Below, in pieces: positions 1 through 5,992 of a DNA stretch of 5,992 nucleotides. Each line of letters starts with the position of its first letter. Position 1 is the stretch's first letter. Made by a program: the position numbers and the translations under genes. The notes under the pieces are model-generated. The model ran no database searches and was not told the origin of the DNA. It was given only the letters and a program-made list of their open reading frames with translations. This stretch comes from Agrobacterium fabrum (GTDB lineage Bacteria; Pseudomonadota; Alphaproteobacteria; Rhizobiales; Rhizobiaceae), in contig QFOL01000238.1 in the NCBI GenBank assembly GCA_003241215.1, forward strand, positions 1 to 5,992, written 5' to 3'.

Positions 1-18
1 CTGCGCTGGAAGCCCTGA
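1..18 (+). CDS. hisH: 3' end of upstream gene, probably hisH (partial)
   Basis: Only the last five codons and a TGA stop (16-18) are present, reading LRWKP. The stop lies one base before the hisA ATG, so the gene is in the same tight operon. The residues alone cannot identify it. HisH, the glutaminase subunit of imidazole-glycerol-phosphate synthase, is inferred because hisH commonly sits directly before hisA in Rhizobiaceae and its partner hisF lies just downstream. Another small his-cluster gene is possible. Confidence 0.5.
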   Translation: MRWKP

Positions 19-19
19 C

Positions 20-759
20 ATGATTCTTTTTCCCGCAATCGACCTTAAAGACGGCCAGTGCGTTCGCCTGAAACTCGGCGATATGGACCAGGCCACCGTT
101 TATAACGAGGACCCCGGCGCACAGGCGAAGGCCTTCGAGGATCAGGGCTTCGAATGGCTGCATGTCGTTGATCTCAACGGCGCCTTTGCCGGCCAGACGG
201 TCAATGGCGAGGCGGTCGACGCCATTCTGAAAGCCACGAAAAACCCGGTGCAGCTTGGCGGCGGCATCCGCACGCTCGATCATATCGAAGCGTGGCTGAG
301 CCGGGGGCTTGCCCGCGTCATTCTCGGCACCGTGGCGGTGCGCGACCCGGTTCTGGTCATCGAAGCCTGCAAGCGTTTCCCCGGTCAGGTCGCCGTCGGC
401 ATCGATGCCAAGGGCGGCAAGGTTGCTGTTGAGGGCTGGGCGGAAGCCTCCGAACTCGGCGTCATCGAACTTGCTAAACGTTTCGAAGGTGCCGGTGTCG
501 CGGCCATCATCTACACCGATATCGATCGCGACGGCATTCTGGCCGGCATCAACTGGGCTTCGACGCTGGAACTGGCGAATGCCGTTTCCATCCCGGTCAT
601 CGCCTCCGGCGGTCTCGCCTCCATTGACGACATCAAGCGCATGCTGCGGCCCGATGCGGCAAAGCTCGAGGGCGCGATTTCCGGCCGCGCGCTTTACGAC
701 GGCCGCATCGACCCTGCTGAGGCGCTTGCCCTTATCAAGGCTGCAAAGGAGGTAAACGC

Positions 760-763
<4 letters not shown>
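20..763 (+). CDS. hisA: HisA, ProFAR isomerase
   Basis: 1-(5-phosphoribosyl)-5-[(5-phosphoribosylamino)methylideneamino]imidazole-4-carboxamide isomerase, a cytosolic enzyme of histidine synthesis that performs an Amadori rearrangement of ProFAR to PRFAR, the HisF substrate. The 247-aa product has the family's usual length and a complete half-barrel-duplicated (beta/alpha)8 fold. The N-terminus FPAIDLKDG carries the catalytic Asp8 and the second half carries Asp129 in VGIDAKGG. The phosphate-binding glycines are visible as LGGGIR (about 79-84) and ASGGLAS (about 195-201), with TDIDRDG at 166-172 and SGRALYDG near the C-terminus. The ATG at 20 follows a modest GGAAG (8-12), 7 nt upstream inside the end of the preceding gene, so translation is probably coupled. 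Its last bases overlap hisF as ATGA. Nothing suggests a bifunctional PriA: this is a dedicated HisA in a proteobacterial operon. Confidence 0.97.
745..753 (+). promoter_or_regulatory. Strong hisF Shine-Dalgarno inside hisA
   Basis: AAAGGAGGT lies within the last codons of hisA, 6-7 nt before the hisF ATG at 760. It is the best Shine-Dalgarno match in the his operon and supports this hisF start at the ATGA overlap. hisF can therefore recruit its own ribosomes as well as be re-initiated by ribosomes finishing hisA. Confidence 0.8.
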
Positions 764-1536
<773 letters not shown>

Positions 1537-1540
1537 TTGC

Positions 1541-1544
1541 AGGA
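1541..1544 (+). promoter_or_regulatory. hisE ribosome binding site
   Basis: AGGA lies 7 nt before the ATG at 1552. It decides the hisE start. The longer reading from a TTG at 1537 would begin directly after the hisF stop with no usable ribosome site and would add five residues that the family does not need. Confidence 0.65.
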
Positions 1545-1551
1545 ACTTCTC

Positions 1552-1875
1552 ATGAGCGCATTTTCCCTTTCCGATCTGGAACGCATCGTCGCGACCCGCG
1601 CCGCTGCCTCTCCTGACGAATCCTGGACGGCCAAGCTGGTTGCTGCCGGCCAGGAACGCGCGGCGAAAAAACTGGGCGAAGAAGCGGTGGAAACCGTTAT
1701 CGCGGCCATTGCGAAAGACCGCGACGGGTTGAAGAACGAAGTCGCCGACCTGCTTTACCATCTGCTGGTGGTGCTGAAGATCGCCGACATTCCCTTGAGC
1801 GATGTTTTTGCCGAGCTGGAGCGCCGGACGGGCCAGACCGGCCTTGCGGAAAAAGCATCGAGGCCGACATCATGA
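1552..1875 (+). CDS. hisE: HisE, phosphoribosyl-ATP pyrophosphatase
   Basis: Hydrolyses phosphoribosyl-ATP to phosphoribosyl-AMP and pyrophosphate, the second step of histidine synthesis. It belongs to the all-alpha MazG-like NTP pyrophosphohydrolase superfamily, which binds Mg2+ through helix-borne acidic residues. The 107-aa product from the ATG at 1552 is of normal length for the stand-alone enzyme. It shows the family hallmarks: SWTAKL, then [10 protein letters not shown] (acidic metal-binding helix, about residues 40-49), then [14 protein letters not shown] (about 62-75), and a C-terminal GLAEKASR. It is a separate polypeptide rather than a HisIE fusion, as is usual in alphaproteobacteria. 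No hisI is visible in this window. It starts 15 nt after hisF, and its TGA overlaps the coaA ATG (ATGA at 1872-1875). Confidence 0.95.
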   Translation: MSAFSLSDLERIVATRAAASPDESWTAKLVAAGQERAAKKLGEEAVETVIAAIAKDRDGLKNEVADLLYHLLVVLKIADIPLSDVFAELERRTGQTGLAEKASRPTS

Positions 1876-2873
1876 ATGTCACGGCAGGCAGCGGGGAGAG
1901 AGGCATGCCAGGCACACTCGATCATTTCCGTCCGGATGAATATTCGCCCTACCACTTCTTCAGTTCGGAAGAATGGGCGAAATTTCGCGCCGATACACCG
2001 CTGACGCTTTCCGCAGACGAGGTCAAACGCCTGCGTTCGCTGGATGACCCGATCGATTTGGATGAAGTGCGGCGCATTTACCTGTCGCTGTCGCGCCTCC
2101 TGTCATCGCATGTGGAGGCGTCGCAGCTGCTGTTCGAACAGCGCAACCGCTTCCTCAACATGGCTGACGTCAACAAGACGCCCTTCGTCATCGGCATCGC
2201 CGGTTCGGTGGCGGTTGGAAAATCGACGACGGCGCGTATCCTGAAGGAGCTTCTGGCGCGCTGGCCCTCCAGCCCCAAGGTCGATCTCATTACCACCGAC
2301 GGTTTTCTTTACCCGAATGAAGTGCTGCGGCGGGAAAACCTGATGGAGCGCAAGGGTTTTCCGGAAAGTTACGATATCGGCGCGCTGCTGCGTTTCCTGT
2401 CGGCGATCAAGGCGGGCCAGCCGAATGTCAAGGCGCCGCGTTATTCGCACCTGACCTATGACGTTTTACCGAACGAGTTCACTGTCATCGACCAGCCGGA
2501 CATCCTGATTTTCGAAGGCATCAACGTGCTGCAGTCGCGTGACCTGCCGGCGGGTGGGCGGATTGTGCCGATCGTTTCAGACTTCTTCGATTTCTCGATC
2601 TATATCGATGCCGACGAGGATTTCATTCACAACTGGTATGTGAACCGGTTCATGAATCTGAGGAAGACCGCCTTCCGCGATCCCAATTCATTCTTCAACC
2701 GTTATGCCTCGATCAGTGAAGAAGCGGCGCTGAGCATCGCCGAAGGTCTCTGGCAGAACATCAACCTGAAGAACCTGCGTCAGAACATCGTGCCAACGCG
2801 CCCACGTGCCGACCTTATCCTGCGCAAGGGCAAGAACCACCTGATCGACACGGTGGCGCTTCGCAAATTGTAA
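1872..2873 (+). CDS. coaA: CoaA, type I pantothenate kinase
   Basis: ATP-dependent phosphorylation of pantothenate, the first and usually rate-controlling step of coenzyme A synthesis. The prokaryotic type I enzyme is feedback-inhibited by CoA. The product is collinear with E. coli CoaA. It has the Walker A loop [10 protein letters not shown] at 111-120 (Lys117), the catalytic Asp143 in [13 protein letters not shown] at 161-168, YSHLTYDV at 191-198, and the C-terminal [10 protein letters not shown] at 301-310. The start is uncertain. The ATG at 1872 (333 aa) overlaps the hisE stop and has GAGG 8 nt upstream. An in-frame ATG at 1905 (322 aa) follows GGGGAG by 6 nt and fits the roughly 316-aa E. 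coli length better. The first dozen residues of the long form are low in conserved features. Co-transcription with hisA-hisF-hisE is inferred from the overlap. Confidence 0.95.
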   Translation: MNVTAGSGERGMPGTLDHFRPDEYSPYHFFSSEEWAKFRADTPLTLSADEVKRLRSLDDPIDLDEVRRIYLSLSRLLSSHVEASQLLFEQRNRFLNMADVNKTPFVIGIAGSVAVGKSTTARILKELLARWPSSPKVDLITTDGFLYPNEVLRRENLMERKGFPESYDIGALLRFLSAIKAGQPNVKAPRYSHLTYDVLPNEFTVIDQPDILIFEGINVLQSRDLPAGGRIVPIVSDFFDFSIYIDADEDFIHNWYVNRFMNLRKTAFRDPNSFFNRYASISEEAALSIAEGLWQNINLKNLRQNIVPTRPRADLILRKGKNHLIDTVALRKL

Positions 2874-2899
2874 AAGATGCCGCATGAGGCGGCATCTTT
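2873..2899. terminator. Terminator between convergent coaA and kbp-like gene
   Basis: A perfect 11-bp inverted repeat (arms 2873-2883 and 2889-2899, AAAGATGCCGC and its complement) with a 5-nt loop. The left arm begins at the third base of the coaA stop codon. Read on the - strand, the hairpin is followed by TTTTAC, and on the + strand the T-run is short and partly inside the stem. It sits between genes ending at 2873 (+) and 2924 (-), so it is most simply a bidirectional intrinsic terminator. Confidence 0.8.
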
Positions 2900-2923
2900 C
2901 ATTGCAGCGGTTATGATCCGTTA

Positions 2924-3373
2924 TTACGCAAGCTCGGGAATACGCAGAACCTGACCGGGATAAATCTTGTCGGGGTGGGTCAGCATCGGCTTGTTGGCTT
3001 CGAAGATGATGTTGTTCTTCGCGCCATTGGCCTTGCCGTACTGGGCTTCCGCGATCTTCCAGAGATTGTCGCCCTTCTTGACGGTATAGAAGACAGGTTC
3101 CTTCGCCGGCGCTTCCGCCACTTTCAGCTCGCCGGCCTCGACCTTGGAAATGCCGAGCGTATTGCCGACCGCGATGACCGCCTTTTCGAAAACCGACTGA
3201 TCGGCCACTTCGCCCTTCAGAACGACCTTGTCGTCCACCACCTCGACCTGAACCTTGTCCGTGCCGAGATCGTGGGAAGCGAGTTCCTTCTTGACCGCTT
3301 CGACATCCGGGGCGTCATCGCCGCCGATACCGAGCTTCTTTCCCGCTTCCTTGATGAAATTGAACAGACCCAT
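2924..3373 (-). CDS. kbp: BON-LysM protein, Kbp (YgaU)-like
   Basis: The 149-aa product has no signal peptide or membrane segment, so it is probably cytoplasmic as drawn. Residues 1-18 form a basic, amphipathic-looking start (MGLFNFIKEAGKKLG). A BON domain follows at about 24-85, with alternating strands around VQVEVVDDKVVLKGEV and the AVGNTLGISKVE segment. A LysM domain occupies about 95-146 (YTVKKGDNLWKIAEAQYG, then IFEANKPML and IYPGQVLRIP). Length, domain order and both termini match E. coli Kbp (YgaU), a K+-binding protein that compacts on binding potassium. That biochemical role is transferred by homology, not shown here. LysM normally binds peptidoglycan, so a periplasmic role remains an alternative, but no export signal is visible. 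The gene begins 75 nt after arfB on the same strand and converges on coaA. Confidence 0.88.
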   Translation of the reverse strand: MGLFNFIKEAGKKLGIGGDDAPDVEAVKKELASHDLGTDKVQVEVVDDKVVLKGEVADQSVFEKAVIAVGNTLGISKVEAGELKVAEAPAKEPVFYTVKKGDNLWKIAEAQYGKANGAKNNIIFEANKPMLTHPDKIYPGQVLRIPELA

Positions 3374-3377
3374 AGCA

Positions 3378-3385
3378 CCCTCCTT
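3378..3385 (-). promoter_or_regulatory. Strong ribosome binding site of the kbp-like gene
   Basis: On the - strand AAGGAGGG lies about 5 nt before the ATG at 3373 and fixes that start. Its GGAGG core (3379-3383) is complementary to a CCUCC in the putative leader (3394-3398), 10 nt away. Confidence 0.8.
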
Positions 3386-3448
3386 GGTTGTAGGGAGGAT
3401 TAGCAGACGATATTTGAAGCTCTATGACAAGGGCGAAACATTTGTCCC

Positions 3449-3883
3449 CTATTCGCCCGAGGGCTTGCCGCGCATTTTCTTGATATCGGAGCGACCGGAC
3501 TTCGCCTTGAGGCGGCGCTCCACGGACCCCTTTGTTGGCTTGGTGGCCTTGCGCACCGGCGGCGGAGGGGCGGCAGCTTCGAGGACCAGTTCCTTCAGCC
3601 TTTCGCGGGCGTCTTCGCGATTGCGTTCCTGGCTGCGAAACCGGCTCGCTTCGATCATCAGCACGCCGTCTTTCGACACGCGCCTGCCACCAAGACGGAT
3701 CGCATTGGCCTTTACCCGGTCCGGAAGGGAGGGTGAATTGGTAATGTCGAAAAACAGCTGAACCGCCGTCGAGACCTTGTTGACATTCTGGCCGCCCGGC
3801 CCGCCGGCCAGCACGAATTGCTCCGTCAGCTCCCAGCCGGCGATGGTGATACGGTTGCTGATGTAAAGCGGGTCGCTGGCCAT
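3449..3883 (-). CDS. arfB: ArfB (YaeJ)-type ribosome rescue hydrolase
   Basis: Codon-independent peptidyl-tRNA hydrolase that frees ribosomes stalled at the 3' end of non-stop mRNAs. It acts alongside or as backup to tmRNA trans-translation. From the ATG at 3883 it has 144 aa, close to E. coli ArfB (140). The catalytic loop GGPGGQNVNK places GGQ at 30-32, in a class-I release-factor-like domain spanning roughly 1-110, and RSQERNRE follows at about 73-80. The C-terminal tail is strongly basic (KPTKGSVERRLKAK, then IKKMRGK), which in ArfB threads into the empty mRNA entry channel. This tail separates it from true release factors, and the lack of a codon-recognition domain excludes PrfA/PrfB. 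A tetraproline (116-119) marks the linker to the tail. A longer reading from a TTG at 3919 would add 12 residues but has no ribosome site. It lies downstream of the pckA terminator. Confidence 0.93.
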   Translation of the reverse strand: MASDPLYISNRITIAGWELTEQFVLAGGPGGQNVNKVSTAVQLFFDITNSPSLPDRVKANAIRLGGRRVSKDGVLMIEASRFRSQERNREDARERLKELVLEAAAPPPPVRKATKPTKGSVERRLKAKSGRSDIKKMRGKPSGE

Positions 3884-3886
3884 GAT

Positions 3887-3894
3887 CTTTCTCC
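3887..3894 (-). promoter_or_regulatory. arfB ribosome binding site
   Basis: On the - strand GGAGAAAG precedes the ATG at 3883, with the GGAG core 7 nt away. This supports the 144-aa start over an upstream in-frame ATG at 3910 and TTG at 3919, neither of which has a comparable site. Confidence 0.65.
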
Positions 3895-3939
3895 GCGCCG
3901 GTGATGCCATAGAACGCAAAAAATGAAAACAGCCGACAG

Positions 3940-3989
3940 AATGAAAGAACCCGGCACAAGGCCGGGTCCCCTCCTCCTCATAAATGAGG
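3940..3989 (-). terminator. Rho-independent terminator of pckA
   Basis: On the - strand, just after the pckA stop, comes a small CCTCA/TGAGG hairpin (3976-3989). It is followed by a strong 9-bp GC-rich stem, GGACCCGGC with GCCGGGTTC (3947-3969, one G-U pair, 5-nt loop), and then TTTCAT (3941-3946). The position and T-rich trailer fit an intrinsic terminator separating pckA from arfB. Confidence 0.8.
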
Positions 3990-3995
3990 TTCTAT

Positions 3996-5606
3996 TCATT
4001 CCGCCGCGAGCAGCGGACCCGGTGCGGCATCGCGAACCTTGCTGTCGACGTGGTCTTCGAACTTGGTGAAGTTCGTGACGAACATCGACACCAGCTTCTT
4101 CGCCTGCGCGTCGTAAGCTGCGCCATCGGCCCAGGTCGAACGCGGATCGAGGATCGCGCTGTCGACGCCGTCAAGCGACAGCGGCACGGCGAAGCCGAAA
4201 TTCGCGTCGGTGCGGAATTCCGCATTCTTCAGGTCGCCGGTCAGTGCGGCGGTCAGAAGCGCGCGGGTTGCCTTGATGGGCATGCGCTTGCCGATGCCGT
4301 AAGCGCCGCCGGTCCAGCCGGTATTGACCAGCCAGCAATCAACACCATGCTTGCCGATCAGCTCACGCAGCAGGTTGCCGTATTCCGCCGGGTGGCGCGG
4401 CATGAAGGGCGCGCCGAAGCAGGTGGAGAAGGTGGCTTCCGGTTCCGTTACACCTTTTTCCGTGCCGGCAACCTTTGCGGTGTAACCGGAGAGGAAGTGG
4501 TACATGGCCTGTTCCGGGGTCAGCCGGGCGATCGGCGGCAGCACGCCGAAGGCATCCGCCGTCAGCATGATGATCGTCTTCGGATGACCGGCAATGCCCG
4601 TTTCCGATGCATTCGGAATGAAGTGCAGCGGATAGGCGCTGCGGGTGTTTTCCGTCAGCGAGTTGTCGTTGAAATCAGGAACGTGGTTTTCGTCCAGCAC
4701 CACGTTTTCGAGAACGGTGCCGAAACGGCGGGTCGCGGCGTAGATTTCCGGCTCCGCTTCGGCCGAAAGCTTGATCGCCTTGGCGTAGCAGCCGCCTTCG
4801 AAGTTGAAGATGCCGTGCTCGCCCCAGCCATGCTCGTCATCGCCGATCAGCGTGCGCGAAGGATCGGCCGAAAGCGTGGTCTTGCCGGTGCCGGAGAGGC
4901 CAAAGAACACCGCGGAGTCACCCTCAGGACCGACATTGGCCGAGCAATGCATCGGCATGACGCCCTTGGCCGGCAGGAGATAATTCAGGGCCGTGAAGAC
5001 GGACTTCTTGTTTTCGCCGGCATAGGAGGTGCCGCCGATGAGGATGAGACCATTGGTGAGGTCGCAGGCGATGACCGTTTCCGTACGCACGCCGTGACGG
5101 ACCGGATCGGCCTTGAAGCTCGGCAGGTTGATGATGGTCAGCTTCTGCTTGAAGCCCGCCAGCTTTTCCTGCTTCGGCCGGATCAGCAGGTTGCGGATGA
5201 ACAGCGAATGCCAGGCAAGCTCGGTGACGACGCGCGTCGGCAGAGCGTTTTCCTCATCAGCGCCGCCGATCAGATCCTGCACGTAAAGTGTCTTACCGGC
5301 GGCATGGGCCAGCATGTCCTTGCGCAGCAGTTCGAAGTTTTCCGGCGAAAGCGGCTTGTTGTTGTCCCACCAGATGGTGTTCTCGGTGGAGGCGTCGCGG
5401 ACGACGAACTTGTCCTTCGGAGAACGACCCGTATGCTGGCCGGTGACGGCGCGCAGCGCGCCATCGATGGTCAGTTCGGCCTCGCCGTTGCGGATCGCTT
5501 CTTCGTATAATTCGCTCTCGTTGAGGTTATAAAAGACGCGGGAGGCCTCGCCCAGTCCGAGTTCCGCAACTCCATTGGCAGGATTATGAACCCCAAGCTC
5601 GTTCAT
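3996..5606 (-). CDS. pckA: PckA, ATP-dependent PEP carboxykinase
   Basis: Phosphoenolpyruvate carboxykinase (ATP), which converts oxaloacetate and ATP to PEP, CO2 and ADP. It is the main gluconeogenic entry for growth on succinate, malate and other C4 acids. The 536-aa protein is full length (E. coli Pck is 540). Visible motifs are TGRSPKDKF at 59-67 (substrate-binding Arg61), [12 protein letters not shown] at 191-202, the PEPCK P-loop [10 protein letters not shown] at 236-245, the metal-binding kinase-2 segment LIGDDEHGW at 253-261, FEGGCYAK at 269-276, and [13 protein letters not shown] near 419-431. The start has AAGGAA (5613-5618) 6-7 nt upstream on its strand. Divergent from chvI, it has its own promoter region and terminator, so it is probably monocistronic. 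In Agrobacterium pckA is reported as an acid-induced gene under ChvG-ChvI control that affects virulence. That is background knowledge, not visible in the coding sequence. Confidence 0.98.
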   Translation of the reverse strand: MNELGVHNPANGVAELGLGEASRVFYNLNESELYEEAIRNGEAELTIDGALRAVTGQHTGRSPKDKFVVRDASTENTIWWDNNKPLSPENFELLRKDMLAHAAGKTLYVQDLIGGADEENALPTRVVTELAWHSLFIRNLLIRPKQEKLAGFKQKLTIINLPSFKADPVRHGVRTETVIACDLTNGLILIGGTSYAGENKKSVFTALNYLLPAKGVMPMHCSANVGPEGDSAVFFGLSGTGKTTLSADPSRTLIGDDEHGWGEHGIFNFEGGCYAKAIKLSAEAEPEIYAATRRFGTVLENVVLDENHVPDFNDNSLTENTRSAYPLHFIPNASETGIAGHPKTIIMLTADAFGVLPPIARLTPEQAMYHFLSGYTAKVAGTEKGVTEPEATFSTCFGAPFMPRHPAEYGNLLRELIGKHGVDCWLVNTGWTGGAYGIGKRMPIKATRALLTAALTGDLKNAEFRTDANFGFAVPLSLDGVDSAILDPRSTWADGAAYDAQAKKLVSMFVTNFTKFEDHVDSKVRDAAPGPLLAAE

Positions 5607-5652
5607 GACGCGTTCCTTGTTAATGACGATAAGGACGTTGAAATTTCCTCGG

Positions 5653-5681
5653 AAAATACGTGGCAGCTTTTAGAAACGCAA
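5653..5681 (-). promoter_or_regulatory. Putative sigma70-type promoter of pckA
   Basis: On the - strand TTGCGT (5676-5681) and TATTTT (5653-5658) are separated by 17 nt. The -35 keeps the key TTG and the -10 matches TATAAT at four of six positions. Transcription would start near 5646, giving a leader of about 40 nt. The match is moderate, as expected for a promoter that needs an activator. Confidence 0.4.
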
Positions 5682-5717
5682 GAGCCGAACTTTAAAAAAC
5701 TTAGCAATTTCAATATA

Positions 5718-5759
5718 TTAATCGATTTAAAAGATTTTATTTCTTTTTAAATCGGTTGA
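5718..5759. repeat. AT-rich inverted repeat, candidate operator
   Basis: Arms at 5718-5732 and 5745-5759 pair at 13 of 15 positions, including a perfect 10-bp core (CGATTTAAAA and its complement). The two exceptions are T opposite G, and the spacer is 12 nt. It lies upstream of both predicted transcription starts, so it would act as DNA rather than in a transcript. Possible roles are a binding site for a dimeric regulator or a bent, easily melted segment. Confidence 0.55.
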
Positions 5760-5792
5760 AGGCGCATTAAAATCCAGCTGCGGCCTTTTCGC

Positions 5793-5834
5793 AAAATCCG
5801 CTCCCGGCTGACCGGTGATTTCGGAGCGAGTTTT
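5793..5834. repeat. Inverted repeat next to the chvI promoter
   Basis: Arms 5793-5804 (AAAATCCGCTCC) and 5823-5834 (GGAGCGAGTTTT) are complementary at 10 of 12 positions, with a perfect 6-bp CGCTCC/GGAGCG core and an 18-nt spacer. The right arm ends 3 nt before the predicted -35 of chvI, a typical place for an activator or autoregulatory site. Confidence 0.45.
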
Positions 5835-5837
5835 CCT

Positions 5838-5865
5838 TTGCCACAATTTGTTCCACCTTTATACT
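5838..5865 (+). promoter_or_regulatory. Putative sigma70-type promoter of chvI
   Basis: TTGCCA (5838-5843) and TATACT (5860-5865) are separated by 16 nt, a close match to the consensus TTGACA/TATAAT. Predicted start near 5872, leaving a leader of about 50 nt before the first chvI ATG. Confidence 0.6.
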
Positions 5866-5924
5866 CAAGAGAGTGGCTCGCGGCGCACAACCTTGGCTGG
5901 GTGAATGTCGGGAGTTACGAGAAA

Positions 5925-5992
5925 ATGACGATGGAGACCAACTACATGCAGACGATCGCGCTTGTCGACGATGACCGGAATATTCTGACTTC
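5925..5992 (+). CDS. chvI: ChvI-type response regulator, N-terminus (partial)
   Basis: Only 22 codons fit before the window ends. They read into QTIALVDDDRNILTS, the first beta strand and acidic pocket of a receiver domain, with the Asp run (15-17 from this start) that coordinates Mg2+ beside the phosphoacceptor, which lies beyond the window. Sequence and position divergent from pckA match ChvI, the OmpR-family regulator paired with the membrane kinase ChvG. In Agrobacterium and rhizobia this system responds to acid and host conditions through ExoR and is needed for virulence or symbiosis. Three in-frame ATGs occur: 5925 with GGGAG 10 nt upstream, 5931, and 5946 with GGAGA 8 nt upstream. The last gives a protein starting MQTIALVDDD, which I recall as the usual start of rhizobial ChvI. 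The longest is given here. Confidence 0.85.
   Translation, partial: MTMETNYMQTIALVDDDRNILT

Larger units (their letters stand above)
5607..5924. other. pckA-chvI divergent intergenic region
   Basis: 318 bp without a convincing gene. From about 5685 to 5775 it is very AT-rich, in sharp contrast with the GC-rich genes on both sides. It holds a putative promoter for each gene at its two ends and two inverted repeats in between (5718-5759 and 5793-5834). A 16-codon + strand reading frame at 5623-5673 has no ribosome site and is not called. Confidence 0.8.

Noticed and set aside
3399..3430. TTGTCA (3425-3430) and GCTAAT (3399-3404) as a kbp promoter on the - strand
   Set aside because: The -35 is good but the spacer is 20 nt, too long for a normal sigma70 promoter. 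No better pair was found in the 75-nt gap.
3884..3919. Longer ArfB starting at TTG 3919 or ATG 3910
   Set aside because: No ribosome site is present for these starts. The ATG at 3883 has GGAG at good spacing and gives the family's length.
3315..3959. 214-codon - strand frame overlapping arfB and the start of the kbp-like gene
   Set aside because: It runs through two good genes in another frame and through the pckA terminator, and it has no family features.
3984..5510. 508-codon open frame on the + strand opposite pckA
   Set aside because: It mirrors the codon structure of pckA, is rich in Arg, Gly and Val without motif order, and lacks a ribosome site. The pckA frame has complete catalytic motifs.
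5623..5673. 16-codon + strand frame in the pckA-chvI gap
   Set aside because: No ribosome binding site precedes it, it overlaps the pckA leader and promoter in antisense, and the length is within chance.

Overview
The window is an ordinary, gene-dense, GC-rich stretch of alphaproteobacterial chromosome, almost certainly from Agrobacterium or a close Rhizobiaceae relative. The evidence is the gene order: the end of a histidine operon fused to coaA, then pckA divergent from the start of a chvI-type response regulator, which is the known rhizobial pckA-chvI arrangement. I see no mobile element, CRISPR array, tRNA or rRNA, and no novel gene system.

Left part, + strand, 1-2873: the last codons of an upstream gene (probably hisH), then hisA, hisF, hisE and coaA. 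Gene ends touch throughout: a 1-nt gap from hisH to hisA, ATGA stop/start overlaps at hisA/hisF and hisE/coaA, and 15 nt between hisF and hisE. This looks like one co-transcribed, translationally coupled unit. HisE, HisA and HisH-HisF carry out early and central steps of histidine synthesis (PR-ATP hydrolysis, ProFAR isomerisation, and the imidazole-glycerol-phosphate synthase reaction). CoaA, pantothenate kinase, starts coenzyme A synthesis and is a passenger in the operon. A perfect 11-bp hairpin right at the coaA stop closes the unit and probably also ends the convergent gene.

Middle part, - strand, 2924-3883: a 149-aa BON-LysM protein with the architecture and length of the E. coli potassium-binding protein Kbp (YgaU), preceded by an ArfB (YaeJ)-type peptidyl-tRNA hydrolase that rescues stalled ribosomes. 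arfB lies downstream of pckA, separated from it by a strong Rho-independent terminator.

Right part, 3996-5992: pckA on the - strand encodes a full-length ATP-dependent PEP carboxykinase (gluconeogenesis). A 318-bp AT-rich intergenic region separates it from the divergent chvI start, which is cut by the window end. This region holds credible sigma70-type promoters for both genes and two inverted repeats between or beside them. ChvG-ChvI is the acid/host-sensing two-component system of rhizobia and agrobacteria, and pckA is known as an acid-induced gene of that regulon in Agrobacterium. The intergenic region is therefore the most informative regulatory sequence here.
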